DNA of 64,000 bases, from contig AP018172.1 in the NCBI GenBank assembly GCA_002368175.1, positions 2,726,001-2,790,000 on the forward strand, read 5' to 3'. The notes under the pieces were generated by a model. That model did no database searches, had not been told where the DNA came from, and saw only the letters and a list, made by a program, of their open reading frames with translations. Made by a program: the position numbers and the translations under genes. Shown piece after piece: positions 21,101 through 28,300 of this stretch; the stretch's first letter is position 1, and the number at the start of each line of letters is the position of its first letter. The stretch is from Calothrix sp. NIES-2098. Lineage in GTDB: Bacteria; Cyanobacteriota; Cyanobacteriia; Cyanobacteriales; Nostocaceae.

Positions 21101-22440
21101 TATACTACAGCTACCGCGTCAGGTACAAGCTCTACTTGTGCCTCAAACAACTTATGAATACAGCTATCGTAGGGATAATCTACCTGAGTATGCTGCCATT
21201 GATTGAGTAACTGCTGTTGTTCATCAGCGCTGAGGAGAGGTAACAAAGAAATTTGCTGGCTGGGATGAGCAACAATTCCCGCTAATAAATTTTGGAAATG
21301 CCTTACCATCCGGGAAATTGTAGCGTCATCAAACAGATCGGTATTATATTCCCAGATGCCAAGAAGTGTTTCATTTTCTTCCCTAACTGTGATAATCAAA
21401 TCTAATTTTGTTAACCCGATTTCTAAGCCTATGGGAGTTGCTGTTACACCCGGCAGTTGTGATATTTGTTGATGCTGCTCTTGGAAGTTAAACATCACCT
21501 GAAATAGGGGATGATAACTAGGAGAAGATTCTATTTTCAGTTCTTTTAAGAGTTGCTCAAAGGGTAGATTTTCGTGAGTATGAGCATCTAATACTACGGA
21601 ACGGACTCGATCTAGTAATTCTATAAAAGTGAGATGATCTGATAGATGGGTGCGGAAAATTAAAGTATCGATCGATTCCGAATAATAGCCTCTGGTGGCA
21701 GAACCAACTAAGATATCTTCTTGACTGCTATAGCGGTATAGTAAGGTCTGATATGCAGCCAGTAAGGTCATGAATAAGTTAACTTTTTGCTGACCGCAGA
21801 GATGTTTCAGCGATTTAGTTAATTCTTGGGGTAGCACCATCGACTTCCTCGCACCTTGGTAGGCTTGGATTGGTGGACGAGGGCGATCGCTCGGCAATTC
21901 TAGTACTGGTACAGCACCCGCAAGCTGTTTTTTCCAATAGTTAAGATGGTCTTGCCCAACATTATTATCGGTATACTGATTAGGTAATTGTGATAATGGG
22001 TGAAGCTTGCCTTCTAGAAGAGCTTGATACACATGTGCTAACTCTTCCCAAAGCATGTTCATTGGCAAAGAGGCTTTGGGATGCGTAACCAACAGCAAGA
22101 TTTGCTCTTGCTCGTTGAGTTGCAACAAACAAGCTCGCAACATCAAATTTGATGCTGAATCGAAGGAACGTTGGCTTTCCTGTTGAAGGAAACGTTTTAC
22201 TTGTAGTTCAGATTCGGTTGCTAAATACTTCTGCAAGTCGATCGCTTTCAGTTCTACTGACTGTGTATCTTCTTCGTTGAAATGCGATCGCAATGGTGGA
22301 TGATGAGAAGCGATCGCATTTAAAGCTTGTTGTAAAATGTCTACTTTTAAATAACCACTTAAGCGAACTGCCCAATAAATATTACTGCCAGAATTATTTA
22401 GTTCTTGGATATTATTGTCGCTAACGAAATTTAATACCAT
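12160..22440 (-). CDS. three-module nonribosomal peptide synthetase with thioesterase
   Basis: The 3426-residue NRPS has domain order C*(1-400)-A1(430-930)-PCP1(Ser ~973)-C2(1045-1480)-A2(1490-2000)-PCP2(Ser ~2030)-C3(2090-2530)-A3(2570-3060)-PCP3(Ser ~3090)-TE(3170-3426, GYSFGG). A-domain cores are YTSGSTGKPKG twice and FTSGTTGVPKG in A3. C2 and C3 keep MHHIASDG, but the first C domain has HPKASLP at residues 120-126 and lacks its front end. Aligning to PheA by eye, the A1 code is DFWNIGMVHK, the textbook threonine code. A2 reads DAAAIAAVCK and A3 reads DVRHFALLAK, which I cannot assign. No epimerase or methyltransferase domain is seen. A tripeptide starting with Thr, released by the TE, is predicted. 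No tailoring gene, transporter or PPTase adjoins it. Confidence 0.95.
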   Translation of the reverse strand: MVLNFVSDNNIQELNNSGSNIYWAVRLSGYLKVDILQQALNAIASHHPPLRSHFNEEDTQSVELKAIDLQKYLATESELQVKRFLQQESQRSFDSASNLMLRACLLQLNEQEQILLLVTHPKASLPMNMLWEELAHVYQALLEGKLHPLSQLPNQYTDNNVGQDHLNYWKKQLAGAVPVLELPSDRPRPPIQAYQGARKSMVLPQELTKSLKHLCGQQKVNLFMTLLAAYQTLLYRYSSQEDILVGSATRGYYSESIDTLIFRTHLSDHLTFIELLDRVRSVVLDAHTHENLPFEQLLKELKIESSPSYHPLFQVMFNFQEQHQQISQLPGVTATPIGLEIGLTKLDLIITVREENETLLGIWEYNTDLFDDATISRMVRHFQNLLAGIVAHPSQQISLLPLLSADEQQQLLNQWQHTQVDYPYDSCIHKLFEAQVELVPDAVAVVYENQQLTYRELNIKANQVAHYLQNLGVGSDVLVGICVERSLEMIIGLLGILKAGGAYVPLDPNYPVERLAFILEDAQVSVLLTQERLLEHLPQNQAQVLCLDREILATYSSENPTISVTSANLAYIIYTSGSTGKPKGVLINHSNVVRLFNATEHWYHFNQEDVWTLFHSFAFDFSVWEIWGALIYGGRLVLVPYLVSRSPEAFYELLCQEKVTVLNQTPSAFQQLIRTEQTIANSGELALRWVIFGGEALELQSLKPWFDRHGDESPRLVNMYGITETTVHVTYRPITTADLIEGAGSVIGCPIPDLQVYVLDRHRQLQPIGVPGEMYVGGAGLARGYLNRPDLTAKAFISNPFSNDPQARLYKTGDLARYLPNGDLEYLGRIDHQVKIRGFRIELGEIEAILNQHPTVQQTVAIAREDVPGDKRLVAYIVPKTSTIQIPELRRFLKEKLPEHMIPAAFVMLDVLPLTSNGKVDRRALPVPDASSVSSSADYVAPRNPTEEILATIWAQILGLERVGINDNFFELGGHSLLATQVISRLRQALKVEIALRSLFAHPTIAELAQVVDEYQSKDSNFQLQRITALTNSDSLPLSFAQQRMWFWEQLQPGSSIYHLPEVRELKGDLNITALQQSLDAIVARHEALRTNYIVQDGNPVQAIQLPRAVELLRFNLQDIPESDRSTQIEQILQQQTQRPFDFASDLMLRGCLLQVNEQEHILLLVMHHIASDGWSMNILWQELADLYLAFVSGQPNPLVELPIQYADYAVWQRQWLEGEVLETQLNYWQQQLAGAPPVLELPTDRPRPPIQTYQGAGQSFTLSGELSQALQKLSRQEGVTLFMTLLAAFQTLLYRYSRQEDILVGSAIAGRNHPEIEGLIGFFVNTLVMRTDMSGNPSFRELLRRVRQVASSAYAHQDLPFEKLVEQLQIERSLSYHPLFQVMFILQNTPNQDLQLPGLSAVPLEIDSDKAAFDLILEMFETPTGIKGKIQYNTELFDAAAIARTIEHLQTLLAGIVAHPEQNIATLPLLTASEQHQLLRQWNDTQVDYPQQCIHLLIEQQVERTPDAVAVVFHHQQLTYQELNQRANQLAHHLQNLGVGPEVLVGICVERSLEMVVGMLAVLKAGAAYVPLDPAYPQERLAFMMSDAQVQVLLTQEQLLTILPKHQATVICLDTGWKEISQYPQSQPVSNVQLSNLAYIIYTSGSTGKPKGVLVTHKGLCTLALAQIKKFSVQPSSRILQFASFSFDASIADVLMALCAGARLCLAKKEALLPGADLMQTINEYQISHVALPPSALAAMSNQSLKSLQAIIVAGEACKTELAAEWSSRVRFFNAYGPTESTVCATMAEYTDANQKLTIGRPIANSQIYILDTHLQPVPIGVAGEVHIGGIGLARGYLNRPELTKEKFIPNPFSKKIGSRLYKTGDLARYLPDGNIEFLGRIDDQVKIRGFRIELGEIEATLAQHPLVQQAVVTVREDIPGDKRLVAYIVAQSQPAPTTSEWRSFLKQSLPDYTIPNAFVVLETLPLTPNGKVNRRALPEPDTESVNLATDYVAPSTPTQEAIAAIWKQVLGVEKIGINDNFFDLGGHSLLATQAISYIRQAFQLEIALQSLFAQPTIAQLAQFIDQQAQNTQQLQQIPKANRESIPLSFAQQRVWFLEQLEPNSSAYIIIDAQRLQGKLNIEILQQSLDAVVAQHEALRTTFIPGDDGSPIQVINPPRPVELKIIDLRSHSQPIEQVLNQEALQPFNLASDLMVRATLVQIDTEEQILLLTMHHIASDGWSIDIFWQQLTAVYAALLQGRPSPLEPLPIQYADFAVWQREYLSGEVLQTELDFWKNQLAGAPTVLELPADRPRSPIQTYRGASQALSLSSTLSAALTTLSRQQGVTLFMTLLAAFGSLLHRYTGQSDILIGSPIAGRNRAEIEQLIGFFINTVVLRTKFADDPSFTELLAQVRDVALAAYDHQDLPFEKLVEELHVERDTSRNPIFQVWFNMLNLGDRQIELPGLNVESVSSVEAPSKFDLTLYVLEQQQGIQLQLVYNADLFNAERMQEMLRQFQHLLTQIVAIPQQSISSYSLVTPTSQALLPQPRVILPQPDYELVTTAFTAWVNRSPEHTALRQSDRHWSYQELGDRATNIAQTLVAIGVKPGDAIAIFGTKSFGLIASTIGILLSGGVLLTIDPQLPSYRQELMLQAAQAKYLIYIDGEYPEASELWQSLTLIYVDSHLGKVINPSLDDNREVELPQIQPDDAAYIFFTSGTTGVPKGVLGCHKGLAHFLTWQRQTFNIGQQDRVAQLTGLSFDVVLRDIFLPLTSGATLCLPEPGDNLDPTKILHYLEQEEISVMHTVPSLAESWLVNVPADVSLQNLRWLFFAGEPLKQILIEQWRKAFPTSGEIVNLYGPTETTLAKCYYRIPEEATSGVQPIGLPLPQTQALVLTSHHQLCGIGELGEIVIRTPFRTKGYINATAENLARFVKNPLSDDEQDWLYYTGDRGRYRPDGLLEILGRQDHQIKIRGIRIEPGEIESVLTQHPEVLQAVVIAREDIPGDKRLVAYITAKDAAPSISDLRRFLSSKLPQYMIPSAFVLLDTLPLTPNGKVDRRALPAPELSRQEPEATFVAPRNQVENQLVEIWQQVLAVESIGVRDSFFELGGHSLLAVKLFWQIEQTFGQRLPLASLFQSATIETLAEIISPQAEQKQETSPTTWSSLVPIQPHGSKPPLFCVHGLGGEVLCFRELAMYLGTDQPFYGLQPQGLDGEQPPLNKIEDMAAHYIREIQTLQPQGPYYLAGYSFGGNVAFEMAQQLHRQGEKVGMLVLLDTSRPGSENRLPLIQRIGEHLQNLVQIGPSYLWHRMGVWRDWILSNLNESKSRLNKKYKNYLDVEPDYVSKLTQNMSEADHYLEIIDANAEAISQYSFRVYPGRAVLLRTDDRSRVDAIGIQYDPQFGWGELVAGGLDMEYIPGSHFDFLNEPHVRFVAQKLRHFLSKAMEV

Positions 22441-23610
22441 GATTTTTTACCTGTACTTCTTATTTGTCCCTGGTTAGATTTTGAAATTGACAAGTAAAAT
22501 TGGGCAATAAACCCATAAACTTTAATGCACTAAGTTATGAGTTGTTTTTTTGGCAGTGTGCCTGAAAAACAGCTAATTATTTCTTAAGAGATCGCTTAAG
22601 AAATTTGGCTCAATTAAGCAAGAAGTGAAACCTTACTCACCTTTGGTTAAAAAAATGCTTGAGTATGAGTGTAGTTCTCTTATAGCGTTTCCTAAGCTAC
22701 TGAGGTACACCCAAATATTGTTGGACAAAGTTATTAGCTTTGAAAATGTACTTCACCAGATTGGGAACCGCTATATAAGAAAAACACAATATCCTGAAAT
22801 TTTTTCAGAAATTAATTTTTTAGGGATTAAATTTTGCTATTGCTCAACAAGCAAACTCACAAATTTTTATTTTTCCCAAAATTGTTATTTAAAAATGTTA
22901 TTTAAATATTTAAAAAGTTTTTTTGAGTCAGCAATATTTATCATTCTTAGCGCCAGAGTAGAACGATAATTATCTTATTTCATATTCTGGATTAAATGAT
23001 TCTAACCAAAGGAGTATTCTTTCTGGAAGAATATATTTTTCTTGTAAAGATAGACAGTTGATAAATAATAAAAATGTAAAGATGAGAGGTTATAGATAGT
23101 AAAAAACTCTCTCCCCTCTTGATTGCAGTTTTTATCCATAGAGAATAAGTTATCAATAACGCCAGAAATGGTTGTTTCTGGCTACTGCTTCGCTTAAGTC
23201 AGCTTGAGAACTTTATAGATACTATAAGGATAAATATACTACTCAGTTAAGCGTTTTCAACTCAGATTTGGTTTGAGAAAATATATTATTTCTTTTACAA
23301 AAAATATTATCCGACGAGTAGCTGAAGCTAGGGTAGTAACTGGGGTTCCAAAATCCAACCCAGTTACTGTATATTAGGGACTTCCAGAAAATAAATTATC
23401 CAATTTACTCAGATAACATTTTTCTTTCTCCCCTGCTCCCTCTCCTCCCAGCCTACGCAGCTATAGTAAATAGACAAGTTAAATGCTTCATATCTCACCA
23501 CATTTACAAGGATGCGATCGCTCAAAAACCCTCAATGCAGAGCGCAAAAAACTTGCCCAATTTGTGTTACTGCTAATATTATGATTTTTCGTCAAGTTAA
23601 TTGCTGTCTA
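22441..23610. other. long AT-rich spacer upstream of the NRPS
   Basis: I find no convincing gene. The left end must hold the NRPS promoter; an AGGTAAAAAATC stretch precedes its ATG. Two hairpins stand out: GCCAGAAA-TGGTTG-TTTCTGGC at 23161-23182, and AGTAACTGGG...CCCAGTTACT at 23335-23368 with a 14-base loop. A 114-codon open frame at 22625 has no family features and looks like chance in AT-rich DNA. Confidence 0.5.
23335..23368. repeat. 10-bp inverted repeat
   Basis: AGTAACTGGG and CCCAGTTACT pair perfectly around a 14-base loop, in non-coding DNA well upstream of the NRPS. Function unknown; it could be a terminator of a short transcript or a mobile repeat. Confidence 0.5.
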
Positions 23611-23832
23611 CTAGACTTGCAACTCCATAGCAGAAATCTCTTCAGGATTCCCAATTAGATGCCAAAATAGGGCAATCTCACCAACGCTATTGGCGATCAT
23701 GTCTAATTCTTCTGGTGTGGCGTCGTTGTCCATTTTTGCTAAGAAGTTTTTGGCAGCAAGGATAGTGTTTTCACGTATTAACGTTCTCTGTTCTGATCTT
23801 CCAGCCATTTTCTCGACTTTAGAGGAATACAT
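23611..23832 (-). CDS. small hypothetical protein
   Basis: This 73-residue ORF has plausible amino-acid composition and predicted helices (LIRENTILAAKNFLAKMDND, PEELDMIANSVGEIALFWHLIG). I recognise no family. There are two possible ATG starts, at 23832 and 23808; neither has a strong ribosome site. It stands alone between two long spacers. Confidence 0.5.
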   Translation of the reverse strand: MYSSKVEKMAGRSEQRTLIRENTILAAKNFLAKMDNDATPEELDMIANSVGEIALFWHLIGNPEEISAMELQV

Positions 23833-24377
23833 CTAAACTTAGTTTCTAGAATGACAAAAACGGTATTTCTCTGCATCAATCTTCAGAATAATATCTCCCG
23901 ATTTACATCTTTGGAATTTAAGTAATCCTCCTGTAGATACCTAACGCTTTTCAAGATAAGCGATCGCGTACCTCGATTTCAAGTAGTGCCAGCAATTATT
24001 GTTTTGGATGCATAGTTTGAGCTTGAGTCTATCGCCCAGAAGATGTATATATCGGGCAATTTAGCCTTCCCCAGCTTCAATAATTGTTCAGCAGACAGCC
24101 CCGATGAAACGAGTTTCACAGGGATGTATGAAAGAGAGACAAAGTGAGGTATGGAAGTGGGGAACTCTGGGTTCCCACTGAGAAGCCAACCGTGTGGAAG
24201 AGGCAGGGGAGCAAGAGGTAGAGGGCAGGGAGCAGAAGAAATAACTATTGCCTTTTAACTTTTGACTCTTGACAAATGACCAATGCCTCACCTAGCTTCG
24301 TTCAGGCTAATATGATTGCAGGAGAATAAGGCAAACCCAAGGTTTCCTACTTCGTTGAAAAAAAGTTAGCGGCTGTT
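23833..24377. other. spacer without a credible gene
   Basis: It contains HIP1 sites and low-complexity runs such as CTTTTGACTCTTGACAAATGACCAATGCC, typical of Nostoc heptanucleotide repeats. I see no gene. The promoter of the following nucleotidyltransferase gene must lie near its right end. Confidence 0.45.
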
Positions 24378-25022
24378 ATGGACTTTACCACTGAGCAAAT
24401 AGAAACGGAAAATTCCACCATAGCCGTGATGATACTGGCTGCGGGTGCATCTACTCGCATGGGTACGCCAAAACAGCTATTGCCTTACCAAGGACGGAGT
24501 TTGGTGCAATATATTACAGAAATTGCGATCGCTTCAGTTTGTCACCCTGTAGTAGTCGTACTTGGAGCCTATGCAGAACAGATTCGTCCCGAAATCGCTC
24601 GCCTTCCCATCAGCATAGTTGAGAACTTAGATTGGGCTAGGGGAATGAGTACCTCAATCAACCGCGGAATGCAATTTTTGCAGAATCAGCCACAAAATAT
24701 TGAAGCAGTAGTTATTTTAGTTTGCGACCAACCATTTATTTCCACTCAAATTATTAATCGACTTGTTGAAGCATACCATTCCACAAAAAAGGCGCTCGTT
24801 AGCTGCGAATATGCGGGAACATTAGGCGTCCCAGCTTTGTTTAATAAAATGTTTTTTTCAGAACTTGCTGCGTTATCAGGAAATAGAGGCGCAAAACAAA
24901 TTATCAATAATCACCTCGACCGAGTATTTTCTATTCCTTTTACTCTGGGAAATATTGATATTGATACCCCAAAAGATTACGAGCAATTGCTAACAATAAT
25001 TAGTAATGAAAATATTTATTAA
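24378..25022 (+). CDS. MobA/MocA-like nucleotidyltransferase
   Basis: This 214-residue protein has the NTP-transferase signature LAAGASTRMGTPKQLLPYQG (nucleotide-binding loop) and VILVCDQPFIS (metal-binding Asp). This is the MobA-like family that includes CTP:molybdopterin cytidylyltransferase MocA. Such enzymes load CMP onto the molybdenum cofactor for xanthine-dehydrogenase-type enzymes. No molybdoenzyme or XdhC partner is adjacent, so the substrate is uncertain. The ATG at 24378 gives a typical N-terminus after a short extension. Confidence 0.85.
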   Translation: MDFTTEQIETENSTIAVMILAAGASTRMGTPKQLLPYQGRSLVQYITEIAIASVCHPVVVVLGAYAEQIRPEIARLPISIVENLDWARGMSTSINRGMQFLQNQPQNIEAVVILVCDQPFISTQIINRLVEAYHSTKKALVSCEYAGTLGVPALFNKMFFSELAALSGNRGAKQIINNHLDRVFSIPFTLGNIDIDTPKDYEQLLTIISNENIY

Positions 25023-25327
25023 ATCTCTCGTCACAATAGGAATAACATAGAAAATAAAAATGGGAGCGAGGTATACACAGAGTCCTAAAATTCGCATACT
25101 AGCTTAATTTCCACCGATCTGTGCCTATGACGTCAAATTTCTACCAATTATAAAAAAGAATATTCTGTAGGGATGGGGAAACCCTACCCTTTACGACTCA
25201 AACCAATTCACGAAAATCTTGATATATGTATAGTTTGGTAAGGAAAATTCCTACCCAGGTATTTATATCATAACTAAAGTGAAATTGTATAAATATCAAC
25301 TCCCCTCTCACAAGCAAAAACATAAAA
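25023..25327. other. spacer upstream of the multidomain kinase
   Basis: About 300 bases without a gene. It includes a GTAGGGATGGGGAAACCCTACC imperfect palindrome near 25169-25190, a dispersed-repeat-like feature. Promoter elements are not identifiable with confidence. Confidence 0.4.
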
Positions 25328-28300
25328 ATGAGTATTACCATCGCTGGTTATAACATCGTTCAAGTTTTATATGAAGATAATACTACTTATGTTTATCGTG
25401 GCGTGAGGAAGTTAGATACAAGCTCTGCAATTATTAAAACACTGAAAAGTGAATATCCAACTATAGAACAGCTTGCTAGATTGCGATATGAATATCAAAT
25501 CCTGCAATCTCTGGACATAGAAGGGATTGCGAAACCCTTGGGTTTAGAAAATTATCAAAATGGTTTGGCATTAATACTCTCAGATTTTGACAGTGAGACA
25601 CTGAAAAACTTTATTGATAGTCGAAAAATTGAATTAATTAATTTTTTACAAATAGCTATTAATTTAGCTTCAACAGTTGCCCGACTACATAAAAATAATA
25701 TTATTCACAAGGATATTAAGCCGCAAAATATTCTTGTTAACCCCAAAACCTACCAAGTCAAAATTATAGATTTTAGTATTTCATCGCGCCTGTCTAGGGA
25801 AAGTCATAACATAATTAATCTTAACCAGATTGAAGGTACTCTTGCCTATATGTCGCCAGAACAAACTGGCAGGATGAATCGTTCTATCGACTACCGAACT
25901 GACTTTTACTCTTTAGGTATCGCGTTTTATGAAATGCTTACCGGACAGCTACCTTTTTCAACTACCGACCCTTTAGAACTTGTTCATTGCCATATTGCTA
26001 AAACACCAATAACACCTCAAGAAATAAATCTAAATATACCCCAAGCTGTTAGCGATATTGTGATGAAATTATTAGCCAAAACAGCTGAAGAGCGATATCA
26101 AAGTGCTTTGGGGTTAAAAGCAGATTTAGAAGAATGTTTGAGACAAATACAAGCAATTGGAAAAATTGAAAATTTAACTATCGGTCAGCTCGATTTATAC
26201 AGCCAATTTCTCATTCCTCAAAAACTTTACGGTCGGGAAACAGAAGTTGCAATTTTGATGAATGCTTTTGAGAGAGTTAGCTTAGGTGCAGCAGAATTCA
26301 TGTTAGTCAGCGGCTACTCAGGAATTGGTAAATCATCATTAGTCAATGAAATTCATAAACCTATTGTTAGCCAGCAAGGTTATTTTATTTCCGGTAAATT
26401 CGATCAATTAAAGCGAAATATTCCCTATGCTGCTTTAATTCAAGCCTTTCAAGACTTGATGCGCCAGTTGTTAACAGAAAGTACTGACAAAATAGCAATT
26501 TGGCAAACAAAACTTTTAGCAGCCCTTGGCTCTAGCGGTCAAGTGATTATCGATGTTATTCCTGAAGTTGAAGAGATTATTGGTTCTCAGCCTGATATTC
26601 CGCAATTGGGGCTGACAGAATCCCAACACCGATTTAATCGAATATTTCAGCAATTCATTCATGTTTTTTGTAAACTTGAGCATCCACTAGTAATTTTTTT
26701 AGATGACCTTCAGTGGGCAGATTCAGCTTCACTCAAGTTAATTAATTTGCTACTTACTAACGGTAATAGCCAATATTTATTAGTAATTGGAGCTTACCGA
26801 GATAATGAAGTGAATGTTACTCATCCTTTAATCTTGACTGTAGAAGAAATTCAAAAATCTGGTGCAGTTGTCAACAATATTATCCTCCAGCGGTTGCAGA
26901 TTGCTAATGTTAACCAATTAGTCAGCGAGACTTTTCACACCCAACAAGAAAATTCAAAACAGTTAGCCAATTTAGTTTATAACAAGACTCAAGGTAATCC
27001 CTTCTTCTTAACTCAGTTTCTCAAAACTCTTTATCAAGAAAAACTCTTAAAATTTAATTTTAGTAAAGGTTACTGGGATTGGGATATAGAGTTACTGAAA
27101 GATATTGATATCACCGATAATGTAGTTGATTTGATGGTCGATCGGATTCAAAAGCTATCAACCATAACAGTAAATATTTTAAGTTTGGCTGCTTGTATTG
27201 GAGATAAATTTACTTTAGATATTTTGAGTATTGTTAATCAAAAATCATTGTCAGAAACAGCCACAGATTTGTGGGAAGCTTTACAGGCTGGCTTGATTAT
27301 ACCCTTAAGTCAGTCTTATAAAATTCCTTTAGTGGTGACTGTCGAGCAAAACGAACTGCTAACAGCTGACAAAGACCAACTGACTATTGCTTACAAGTTT
27401 CTCCATGACCGAGTACAGCAAGCAGCTTATTCTCTCATTGCAGATTCGCAAAAACAAGCAACTCACCTCAGAATTGGGCAATTACTACTACAAAATACTC
27501 CAATTGATGCCCGAAAAGAAAATATTTTCGCTCTCGTCAACCAGTTAAATTATGGTATCGACTTACTCACTTTAGATTCGGAAAAATATGAGCTAGCCGA
27601 ACTTAATCTCATAGCAGGTCAAAAAGCCAAAGCAGCGACAGCTTATGACTCGGCTGTTCGTTATTTCAAAGTAGGTTTGAGATTGTTACCAGTTAATAGC
27701 TGGTATCAGCGATATGAACTAGCATTAGCTTTGCATCAAGAAGCAGCAGAAGCAGCATTTCTCAGCGGTGATTTTGAGCAAATGGAGCAACTAATTAAGG
27801 TAGTTCTGCAACAAGCAACAACGCAACTAGACACAGTAAAAGTGCATGAATTACAAATCAAAAGTTGCGAAGTACAAAGAAAACTTTTAGAAGCGGTAAA
27901 GCTGGGTTTACAAGTTCTAGAAATGCTGGGAGTCAAACTCGCTGAATCGCCAAATGCTTTAGATATTCAGAAAGCGATTGCAGAAACAACAGCTAATTTA
28001 ACAGAGAAAAGCATAGAGAATATAATTAATCTACCGCCAATGACCGATGCAGAAAAGCTAGCAGCATTTCGTCTGATTGTTAGTTTGGTTCCTGCTGCCT
28101 ATCAATCTGCACCCTCATTATTTATTTTGATGGCTTGTCAGCAAGTAAATTTATCCGTTCTACATGGAATTACTTCTTTCTCTGTTAGTGGCTTTGCTGA
28201 TTATGGAATTATTTTTAGCGGGCTTTTACAAGATATAGAAGCTGCTTATAAATTTGGACAAGTAGCTTTAAACTTATTAGAAAAGTTAGACACACATGAA

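Noticed and set aside
12160..22440. Possible link between the NRPS and the peptide export locus
   Set aside because: They are 20 kb apart with housekeeping genes between them, and the exporter's C39 domain matches GG-leader peptides, not NRPS products.
22625..22969. 114-codon plus-strand frame upstream of the NRPS
   Set aside because: GTG start without a ribosome site, AT-driven composition, no family features, and a hairpin-rich non-coding context.
24088..24291. 67-codon minus-strand frame
   Set aside because: Ser/Cys/Phe-rich low-complexity translation of heptanucleotide-repeat spacer; no protein character.
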